Source: Dickeya oryzae (lineage in GTDB: Bacteria > Pseudomonadota > Gammaproteobacteria > Enterobacterales > Enterobacteriaceae). Taken from it: DNA of 64,000 bases. Location: contig NZ_ML762922.1 of the NCBI RefSeq assembly GCF_009372235.1, positions 110,497-174,496 on the forward strand. The letters run 5' to 3'. This document shows, piece by piece, positions 57,378-64,000 of this stretch. The notes beneath the pieces are model-generated. The model worked only from the letters and a program-made list of their open reading frames with translations. It searched no databases and was not told the origin of the DNA. Positions within the stretch are counted from its first letter, which is position 1. Each line of letters starts with the position of its first letter. Both the position numbers and the translations under genes were made by a program.

Positions 57378-58202
57378 TCACTCAGCGTCAATAGACTGGC
57401 GAGACCCCGGACACACCAATTGTCGGCTCTTGATGTGATACATCTCCAGATTCGGGCGCAGGAAGAACGCCATTTCCCACGGGTTCTTATTGATGAACGC
57501 ATGGCGCACTTCTTCAAACAACGGCGTTGTCGGGTCAATCAGATGTGCATCACCTTCAATCAGGGTGTAATTCCACTCGATTGAACGCTCAAAGGTATAG
57601 TGCGAACGCTCATCCATCGCGAAGAAACAATGTGGATTACGTTTCAGTAATTTGGATTTGAAGGTTTCCGGGAAGGTAATCAGGAAAATATCGTCCTCGA
57701 CCGAGGAGAGGAACGCCAGCACCGTAGTATGCGGCTGCTCTTCAGCCATCGTCACCAATACGCCAACTTTATTGGTAAAGTCTTTGCGCTCGGTATCAGG
57801 CAGTGACGTCATCGCCGTCCAGGGCACCGGTCGTTCCGGGCGATTATCGGTTGGGAACACGTAACCCGGCTCACGAATATCCACGACCGGGGTGAACCCG
57901 TGCAACAACTGGCATTCACGCGGTGCCAGAATCACCCAATCTTCATCCACGCTGACCACACGGCCCTTGTACGACGCACGATAGACCGAAATATTGGCAT
58001 CGAACTCATCAACACCGGTGCGATTATCAAGGTGTATCGTCGCCAGCGTCCCCACCGTCAGGTCATGCCCTTTTGGGAAGAACACCCTCAAGCTGTTATC
58101 CGCACGCGGATACACCCCACAGATATGAATTACTACATTTCCTTGTTGGTAACAGGCCAGCACCCCCAGCACCTGCTTACCCAGATACGTCGTCAGACTC
58201 AT
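57378..58202 (-). CDS. PNPOx-like split-barrel protein with an extra N-terminal domain
   Basis: A 274-residue soluble protein. The C-terminal half (from about residue 140: KVGVLVTMAEEQPHTTVLAFLSSVEDDIFLITFPETFKSKLLKRNPHCFF...) has the pattern of pyridoxamine-5'-phosphate-oxidase-like flavin-binding barrels. The N-terminal half (MSLTTYLGKQVLGVLACYQQGNVVIHICGVYPRADNSLRV) is beta-rich and unknown to me. Possible flavin or haem binding, not proven. Start follows AAGGTG. Divergent from the TauE permease. Confidence 0.55.
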   Translation of the reverse strand: MSLTTYLGKQVLGVLACYQQGNVVIHICGVYPRADNSLRVFFPKGHDLTVGTLATIHLDNRTGVDEFDANISVYRASYKGRVVSVDEDWVILAPRECQLLHGFTPVVDIREPGYVFPTDNRPERPVPWTAMTSLPDTERKDFTNKVGVLVTMAEEQPHTTVLAFLSSVEDDIFLITFPETFKSKLLKRNPHCFFAMDERSHYTFERSIEWNYTLIEGDAHLIDPTTPLFEEVRHAFINKNPWEMAFFLRPNLEMYHIKSRQLVCPGSRQSIDAE

Positions 58203-58480
58203 GTTGCAGCACCTTATTTTATTATTCTCGTTACGAAGACGTCAGGCTGTGTGTAAAGTCGCCGCGGCGTCGACTGGCTGGGCGTTATCGGTCCATCACG
58301 CCTGCCGTTTCCACCCTATGCGAGCGGAAGATTGACTGTCAAGGCGTTTACCGCCTTTACCATTTCATCGACCCATATGTGAATTTAACTCACACAACTG
58401 TGATTTTTTCGGCAGAGATACTCTCTTTTCACACAGGTATGCTCACTGCAAACACAGCAATCCCTACGCAGAGGTCATCG

Positions 58481-59209
58481 ATGAGCGATATTCTGATCCT
58501 TATTCTCGCTCTGTTCGCGGGCAGTGTCAGCGGCATTGTCGGCACCGGCGGCTCCATCATTCTGCTGCCTGCGCTGGCGTGGGCGTTCAGCCCACAGGCA
58601 GCTGTGCCCATCATGGCGATCGCCGCCACCATGAGTAATATCTCCAAAGTTATCCTATGGCGTAAGGCCATCAATTTACGGGCGTTGGGTTATTACTGCC
58701 TGCCGGGCATTCCGGCATCGATCATCGGTGCCAGCCTGCTGTGGGTGATGCCGGTACGTTTGTCGAGCCTGTGTATCGGCCTGTTCTTCCTGTTGCTGAT
58801 TCCACTACGCCACCTGGCCCACCGACGTGCTTTCATGCTCAATGATAATCAACTGGCGATGGCGGGCGGCGTAGTCGGCTTTCTCACCGGCGTCGTCTTT
58901 TCCACCGGTCCACTGACGATACCGCTGTTCGCCGGTTACGGCTTGCTAAAAGGCGCACTGCTGGCCACCGAGTCGGCGGCTTCGCTGGTCATCTATCTGA
59001 CCAAAGCCTCCACCTTCGGGGTGATAGGTGCGCTACCGTGGTCGGTGCTATTGGCAGGTGTGCTGGTCGGGTTAACACAGGTCGCCGGGGTGTACATCGG
59101 CAAACGGTTCGTACTGCGCCTGTCAGACACCCTGTTTAACCGACTGGTGGATAGCATGATGCTGATAGCCGGTCTCTCACTGCTGTGGGAAACCGTACCT
59201 GCGCACTAA
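58481..59209 (+). CDS. TauE/SafE-family sulfite/anion permease
   Basis: A 242-residue membrane protein with about seven helices and the duplicated family motif: AGSVSGIVGTGGSIILLPAL near the N-terminus and GGVVGFLTGVVFSTGPLTIPLF in the middle. TauE/SafE proteins are thought to export sulfite, sulfoacetate or related anions. Start 58481 follows CAGAGG; frames running from 58073 lack one. Its stop overlaps the convergent Nudix gene by 4 bp. Confidence 0.85.
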   Translation: MSDILILILALFAGSVSGIVGTGGSIILLPALAWAFSPQAAVPIMAIAATMSNISKVILWRKAINLRALGYYCLPGIPASIIGASLLWVMPVRLSSLCIGLFFLLLIPLRHLAHRRAFMLNDNQLAMAGGVVGFLTGVVFSTGPLTIPLFAGYGLLKGALLATESAASLVIYLTKASTFGVIGALPWSVLLAGVLVGLTQVAGVYIGKRFVLRLSDTLFNRLVDSMMLIAGLSLLWETVPAH

Positions 59210-59658
59210 CGTGGCGACGATAACGACAGAAAATAATCGAGGTATTCCCGATACTCGTTACCCAATGTCGGCAACGCCTGAAAATCGAAAAAGCGTACGT
59301 CCCGCGACTCGGTTTTATCCACCACAATATCGCCTTGCCAATCGCGGCACACATACAAGGCCGTCAGCACATAGATCTGATCCTGATTGGGCAAGGTGAA
59401 AAAGTGGTCGGGGCCAGAAAACATTTTCAGAAAATCGAACCTATTGAGTTGCAGCCCAGTCTCTTCACGCACTTCGCGAATCGCGGTCTCTTCCAGTGAC
59501 TCCCCCAGTTCCAGTAACCCGCCGGGCAACCCCCATACCCCTTCCAGACGATGCTGCAACAACACCTGTCCACGCGTGTTTAGTAAAATCACGTTAGCGC
59601 CCGCCAGCAGTAGCGGACGATGCCCGATCAACTGACGCATTTCCTGCACATAATTCAT
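59206..59658 (-). CDS. Nudix hydrolase
   Basis: The 150-residue protein has a complete Nudix box: GGLLELGESLEETAIREVREETGL at about residues 46-69. It should hydrolyse a nucleoside diphosphate derivative in the cytoplasm, with substrate unknown. It ends inside the convergent permease gene. Short tandem repeats lie just upstream of its start. Confidence 0.9.
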   Translation of the reverse strand: MNYVQEMRQLIGHRPLLLAGANVILLNTRGQVLLQHRLEGVWGLPGGLLELGESLEETAIREVREETGLQLNRFDFLKMFSGPDHFFTLPNQDQIYVLTALYVCRDWQGDIVVDKTESRDVRFFDFQALPTLGNEYREYLDYFLSLSSPR

Positions 59659-59663
59659 GACAT

Positions 59664-59703
59664 ACCTCTATTCATAGCGAACCTCTATTCATGGCGTACC
59701 TCT
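59664..59703. repeat. 17-bp tandem repeat upstream of the Nudix gene
   Basis: ACCTCTATTCATAGCGA is followed directly by ACCTCTATTCATGGCGT and a third partial copy (ACCTCT). On the minus strand these are the Nudix leader and may duplicate its ribosome-binding region (AGAGGT). A second, 19-bp imperfect tandem repeat (GTGTGTGGTGACAGTCAAG) lies at 59767-59802. Confidence 0.7.
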
Positions 59704-59799
59704 GCTAACTCAGCCGCGTACGGATTCGGTCATGTACCCACGTTAACGCGGGTGCATGACAATAATGTGTGTGGTGACAGTCAAGGTGTGTGGTGTCAG

Positions 59800-60288
59800 T
59801 CAGACAGTCTCCGTGCTGGCAGCCTGTTCCAACAGCCACTGTTCGAAGCGGTGATGCAGCCGGGTTTTCGCCAGCCCTGCAGGCGTCAGTAAATAATAGG
59901 TACGCTCGGCGACACGCAGCGTCGGCAAGGGAGCCACCAACCTGCCCAGTGCCACATCACGCGCCAGTAACGGCAGCGGACCCGGTCCAACGCCTAACCC
60001 ATCAATCAACGCCGCATACGTGACGTAGAAATGATCAAAACGCAGCCAGTTAAGCGTACCGGGGTCCACTAACCCACCCACATCGAACAGCTGTGACCAA
60101 AAGCCGGGGCGCGTTTCGGTATCTAACAGCGTATGGTTTACCACGTCACCGAGAGCAGAGAGCGGCTGATGCGACAGCAATGAAGGAGCGGCCAGCAAGG
60201 TATAATGCTCCTGCATAACTGGCAGCGCACTGAAACGATCGCTATTAAACACCCCAAGACGGATCACCAGATCAAAACCGCTGGTCAT
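59800..60288 (-). pseudogene. LysR-type regulator, N-terminal DNA-binding domain missing
   Basis: The 162 residues match only the C-terminal effector-binding half of a LysR protein: TSGFDLVIRLGVF, MQEHYTLLAAPSLLSHQPL, LIDGLGVGPGPLPLLARDVALGRLV and LTPAGLAKTRLHHRFEQWLLE. Codons run a little further upstream (ending TTQQLA) but meet a stop at about 60328. The helix-turn-helix is absent from the following DNA, so the regulator is truncated. It lies divergent to bisC. Confidence 0.75.
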
Positions 60289-60546
60289 CGCCAGTTGCTG
60301 GGTCGTCGCTTTATGGGATTACACACCGTCAGACTGTATCACAGTCTGGAAAATACACCGTGACCGCCCGGTATAACACATGCCCGATTGGCATAAGGAC
60401 TGACTGGCCTGTCATGTAGCAGACTTGTATGATGATCAGCCAAATAGATAACAAACCATAGCATTATCAGCAGTACCTTTCAGGGAATACTGCCTGGCGC
60501 GTTACCGCCAGCCTGCACGGCATCCAGCCTATTTATCGAGGACGTT

Positions 60547-62808
60547 ATGACAATCAGGCGTTATCCACACCTTGCCCATTGGGGCGCGTTCACCGCTGTT
60601 GTTGAAGACGGCAAGCTTATCCGCTGCGAGCCGTTTGCAAATGACCCAGACCCGTCGCCCATGCTCGACTCCATCGTACCGCTAGTCTATTCCGACAAAC
60701 GTATTCGCAAACCGGCGGTGCGCCGATCCTGGCTGGAAAAACGAGAGAACAGCGATCGTACGCTGCGTGGTAAAGAACCGTTCGTCGAAGTGGACTGGGA
60801 CCTCGCGCTGGATCTGGTGGCGGAAGAAAACCGCCGGGTACGCGATCGTTACGGCGCTGACGGTCTGTTCGCCGGGTCATATGGCTGGTCGTCCGCCGGG
60901 CGCTTTCATCATGCCCGTTCTCAGGTACGACGTTTCTATTTCTCCGGCGGTGGCGCGGTAGACCAGACCGGCAACTACAGCTGGGGAGCGGCACAATTCT
61001 TCCTGCCGTATGTGATAGGCACCTTCCACCCGCTCACCGGCAAAGTGACCGAGTGGCGTAGCGTGGCAGATCACTGTGAACTGTTTATTGCTTTCGGCGG
61101 ACTGGCGCTGAAAAACGCCCAGGTAGCCTCCGGTGGTGCCGGGCACCACACGCTGAAACCGGCGCTGGAAAAACTGGTGGCGCGCGGCATTCCGGTTATC
61201 AATATCAGCCCCATGCGCGATGACTGCCCGGCGTTCGTCAACGCGGAGTGGATCCCTATTCGTCCAAATACCGACGTAGCATTAATGCTGGCGCTGGGCT
61301 ACGAGATACAGCGACGGGAAGCGCAAGACCGTGACTTTCTTGAGCGTCATTGCGTCGGTTACGCACAACTGCGTGACTACCTCAATGGCCACAGCGACGG
61401 TATAGCCAAAACACCGGCATGGGCCAGTGCCATCACCGGTATCCCGGCTGCACGTATCGAAAAACTGGCCCAACAGTTGATCGGTGTGCGTAGCTTTATC
61501 ACCTGTTCTTACTCGGTACAACGTGCCCACCGTGGTGAACAGCCTTACTGGATGATGATCGCACTGTCTGCCATGCTCGGGCAGGTAGGGTTACCGGGCG
61601 GTGGTTTCTCGTTTGGTCACGGCTCGATGAACAGCGTCGGTAACGAGCGCATGACATCCCCCGCGCCCGCATCGCCCTCCGTCCCCAATCCCGGCCAGTC
61701 GATTCCGGTCGCACGTATCGCCGACATGTTGCTCAACCCCGGCAAACCCTATACGTTTTGCGGTGAGCAACGTACTTATCCCGATATCCATCTGATCCAC
61801 TGGGCCGGTGGTAACCCATTCCACCATCACCAGCAGCTTAACCGGCTGGTTGAAGGCTGGCAGCGCCCGGATACGGTTATCGTGCAGGATATCGTCTGGA
61901 CTGCCGCCGCGCAGATGGCCGACATTGTGCTGCCTGTCACCACTTCGCTGGAAAGAAACGACATAGGCGGCTCCTCACGGGATCGTTTCGTGTTCGCCAT
62001 GCATCAGGCGATTGCGCCACAGCATCAGGCGCGCCATGACTACGACATTTTCAGCGAACTGGCCCAGCGTTTAGGTTATGGCGACGCGTTCACCCAAGGT
62101 GGCCGTACCGAGCGTCAATGGCTGGAAACGATGTACCTCAACTGCCGTGAGCGTCAGGGCAGCGCAGGCGAAAGCTGGCCTGACTTCGACGGTTTCTGGC
62201 AACAGGGCTACGTGGATATCCCGATGGACGAGCAACCGTTCGTGTTTTTCGAAGAATTCCGCCACGACCCGGTGCAACACCCGCTCAACACGCCCAGCGG
62301 CAAAATCGAGCTATTCAGCAGTACCATCGCCGATTACCGTTACCCGGATTTCGCCCCGCATCCGCAGTGGCAGCCGCCGGTAGAATGGCTCGGCGCAGAC
62401 GTCACACAACGCTGGCCGTTGCACTTTATCTCTATCCAGCCAGCCGATCGGCTGCACAGCCAGCTAGGCAGCACGCCGCAGGTTAACGCGAACAAAACCG
62501 CCGGGCATGAAACCCTGTACATGCATCCGCAGGATGCGGCGGCTCGCGGCATTCGCCACGGCGAACGGGTGGAAGTACGCAACGAGCGTGGACGCATCTA
62601 CGCCGGGGTGGACGTGACCGATGGCGTCACACCGGGTGTGGTGATCATGGCGACCGGTGCCTGGTTTGAGCCCGGTTTCGGTCAGGCGCAATGGCACGAG
62701 GTGGAACAGTCTGGCAATGCCAACGTGCTGACCCGTGATATGGGGTCATCACCACTCACACAAGGCCCTAACGCCATGAGTTGCCTGGTGGATGTGATCG
62801 CGCTTTGA
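60547..62808 (+). CDS. bisC: Biotin sulfoxide reductase BisC (molybdopterin oxidoreductase)
   Basis: The 753-residue DMSO-reductase-family enzyme has the metal-ligand Ser116 in GSYGWSSAGRFHH. It also has ETGNYSWGAAQFF-type cofactor-binding segments, NPFHHHQQLNRL and a C-terminal molybdopterin-dinucleotide domain (TPQVNANKTAGHETLYMHPQDA). No twin-arginine signal is present, so it is cytoplasmic like E. coli BisC, which reduces biotin sulfoxide and protein or free methionine sulfoxide. Start follows ATCGAGGACGTT. A terminator follows. Confidence 0.88.
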   Translation: MTIRRYPHLAHWGAFTAVVEDGKLIRCEPFANDPDPSPMLDSIVPLVYSDKRIRKPAVRRSWLEKRENSDRTLRGKEPFVEVDWDLALDLVAEENRRVRDRYGADGLFAGSYGWSSAGRFHHARSQVRRFYFSGGGAVDQTGNYSWGAAQFFLPYVIGTFHPLTGKVTEWRSVADHCELFIAFGGLALKNAQVASGGAGHHTLKPALEKLVARGIPVINISPMRDDCPAFVNAEWIPIRPNTDVALMLALGYEIQRREAQDRDFLERHCVGYAQLRDYLNGHSDGIAKTPAWASAITGIPAARIEKLAQQLIGVRSFITCSYSVQRAHRGEQPYWMMIALSAMLGQVGLPGGGFSFGHGSMNSVGNERMTSPAPASPSVPNPGQSIPVARIADMLLNPGKPYTFCGEQRTYPDIHLIHWAGGNPFHHHQQLNRLVEGWQRPDTVIVQDIVWTAAAQMADIVLPVTTSLERNDIGGSSRDRFVFAMHQAIAPQHQARHDYDIFSELAQRLGYGDAFTQGGRTERQWLETMYLNCRERQGSAGESWPDFDGFWQQGYVDIPMDEQPFVFFEEFRHDPVQHPLNTPSGKIELFSSTIADYRYPDFAPHPQWQPPVEWLGADVTQRWPLHFISIQPADRLHSQLGSTPQVNANKTAGHETLYMHPQDAAARGIRHGERVEVRNERGRIYAGVDVTDGVTPGVVIMATGAWFEPGFGQAQWHEVEQSGNANVLTRDMGSSPLTQGPNAMSCLVDVIAL

Positions 62809-62837
62809 GTAACATCCCTGTTCCAGCCATAAAAAAA

Positions 62838-62858
62838 CGCCCCCGGTTATCGGGGGCG
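62838..62858. terminator. Bidirectional terminator between bisC and yqhA
   Basis: CGCCCCCG-gttat-CGGGGGCG with seven A on the left, read as a T-run on the minus strand. It should end yqhA and probably also bisC. Confidence 0.85.
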
Positions 62859-62891
62859 CGTCCTGTCCATCTACTCTATAAACACTGGCGA

Positions 62892-63425
62892 TCAATGCTT
62901 GTCGTGCGCTTTTTCAGCACCGTGATGAGCATGATGATCATGGCGTGACAGCCAGTCCAGATACCCCATCACAAAAGCAGACAACACAAACGTCAGGTGG
63001 ATAATCACATACCACATCAGCTTGTTGTCCGGCACGTTTTTGGCATCCATAAACACCCGCAGCAGGTGAATAGACGAAATCGCCACGATCGATGCCGCCA
63101 CCTTGTTTTTCAGCGAACTGGCGTCCATCTTCCCCAGCCAGTTTAGTTTTTCCTTGTCCTCACCGATATCCAGTGCCGACACAAAGTTTTCATAACCAGA
63201 AAACATCACCATTACCAGCAATCCGCCCACCAGCGTCATGTCTACCAGCGATAGCAGCGTCAGGATCAAATCGGATTCTTCAATGGAAAAAATGTTCGGC
63301 AAAACAAGCCAAATCTCTTCAAAGAACTTGATGGCCAGCGCCAGTAATCCCAGCGACAACCCCAGATAAACCGGAGCCAGCAGCCACCGTGCAGCGTACA
63401 TCGTATTTTCAAGAAAACGTTCCAT
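62892..63425 (-). CDS. yqhA: UPF0114 membrane protein YqhA
   Basis: The 177-residue membrane protein starts [35 protein letters not shown], the conserved YqhA N-terminus, with [24 protein letters not shown] in the middle and a His-rich tail ([16 protein letters not shown]). Three to four helices. Function unknown. Start 63425 matches the family; a frame to 63476 is longer but lacks support. Confidence 0.9.
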   Translation of the reverse strand: MERFLENTMYAARWLLAPVYLGLSLGLLALAIKFFEEIWLVLPNIFSIEESDLILTLLSLVDMTLVGGLLVMVMFSGYENFVSALDIGEDKEKLNWLGKMDASSLKNKVAASIVAISSIHLLRVFMDAKNVPDNKLMWYVIIHLTFVLSAFVMGYLDWLSRHDHHAHHGAEKAHDKH

Positions 63426-63758
63426 AGCGCCTATCAGGTACAGGTTTGAGAGAGATGCATCATAGCGAAAAACCACGCCAGAGTGTTATTCAAATATTCA
63501 CCGATATAGCATATTGATTTTTAATAAAATAAACCCATTTTCACCGAATTATACCGTCAATGAGCCGAGTAAAGCCCCCTCCATAATAGAATCGACAACT
63601 ATGAACCCGATCACCTCCGTTTTCTCACTACGGCCCCCATACAACACCGAACTAATAGTACAAGCCGTGGCCGACTAAACATCGTGATGTATAAAGTAGA
63701 CGTTATCTGCCGCACCACCTAATCTGTTTGTTTTCCCGTTCACATCAGAATAAGACCT
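63426..63758. other. Divergent intergenic region yqhA / SDR
   Basis: AT-rich DNA of about 330 bp with no gene, terminator or operator that I can recognise. It must hold the divergent promoters. Confidence 0.35.
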
Positions 63759-64000
63759 ATGCAGAAAATAACCCTTATCACTGGCGGCTCACGGGGTATC
63801 GGCCGGGCAACAGCGTTACATCTGGCACGACAAGGACACTGGATAGCCATCAGTTATCTGCATCAACAGCAACAAGCGCAAGGTGTGGTTGAAAACATTA
63901 CCGCACTGGGTGGCAAGGCCATCGCACTTCAGGCGGATGTCACTGACGAACAGCAGATCGTATCGCTATTTACCAAGATTGATAACGAACTCGGGCCACT
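63759..64000 (+). CDS. SDR-family oxidoreductase, partial at window edge
   Basis: The frame begins MQKITLITGGSRGIGRATAL and runs off the window after 80 codons (…FTKIDNELGP). The Rossmann motif GGSRGIG and the sequence ALGGKAIALQADVTDEQQ resemble the E. coli YgfF/glucose-dehydrogenase-like SDR group. The start is preceded by a weak AAGAC. The active site lies outside the window. Confidence 0.8.
   Translation, partial: MQKITLITGGSRGIGRATALHLARQGHWIAISYLHQQQQAQGVVENITALGGKAIALQADVTDEQQIVSLFTKIDNELGP

Overview
The window reads as chromosome of a soft-rot enterobacterium, most likely Dickeya or a close relative in Pectobacteriaceae. This rests on near-identity to enterobacterial housekeeping proteins (CsrA, AlaS, RecA, BtsT, YtfQ, BudC, EutE) together with a dltDXBAC operon, which is rare in Gram-negatives and known from Dickeya and Pectobacterium. 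GC is moderate to high in the core genes. It drops clearly around 6.2-7.8 kb and 55.0-57.4 kb.

Layout. 0-6 kb (minus strand): tRNA-Arg, tRNA-Ser, csrA, alaS, recX, recA (with a LexA box) and pncC. 6-8 kb holds no convincing protein gene. It carries a tandem series of three or four short minus-strand transcription units, each ending in a near-identical GCCCACC/GGTGGGC terminator. Two have a clear PmrA-box-like direct repeat placed exactly 10 bp upstream of a -10 element, and two have weaker versions. A fifth copy of the same promoter drives the cytochrome b561 gene at 8.7-9.2 kb. 8-15 kb: an SRPBCC protein, cytochrome b561, a LysE-type exporter, an unknown protein, budC, a periplasmic catalase with its ankyrin partner (katB-ankB), and a 31-residue membrane protein. 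16-21 kb: the galactofuranose ABC importer ytfQ-ytfR-ytfT-yjfF, split by a 338-bp MITE-like repeat.

21-26 kb: a pyruvoyl decarboxylase of the PSD/tryptophan-decarboxylase type, an orphan EutE without an obvious microcompartment-targeting helix, and an EutR-type regulator. 26-34 kb: a frameshifted secreted small protein, an Nmad2 protein, and the pyruvate-sensing block yjiA-yjiX-btsT / btsR-btsS with three 20-bp-spaced BtsR-like operators. 34-35 kb is a small scar of decayed DNA: a YciI fragment, a repeat end and an internally deleted IS630. 35-39 kb: dltDXBAC (D-alanylation), including the tiny dltX.

40-46 kb: an SDR, an Ada-like regulator/methyltransferase, an MFS transporter, an orphan ABC binding protein, a small P-loop ATPase and an HxlR regulator. 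46-55 kb: a TraF-like outer-membrane protein, an RND efflux pair with a two-component system, and divergent mipA. 55-58 kb is AT-rich, with a fatty-acyl-reductase-like SDR, a pentanucleotide repeat and a PNPOx-like protein. 58-64 kb: a TauE permease, a Nudix hydrolase, a LysR fragment, bisC, yqhA and the start of another SDR.

Recurring themes are cell-envelope and antimicrobial-peptide stress (dlt, RND pump, MipA, possible PmrA regulon) and carbon or fermentation metabolism (pyruvate uptake, 2,3-butanediol, galactofuranose, acetyl-CoA from aldehyde). A family of ATACCC-ended repeats recurs, in two cases inside or beside transcribed leaders. All functional statements come from reading the sequence and from remembered family features; no search was run.
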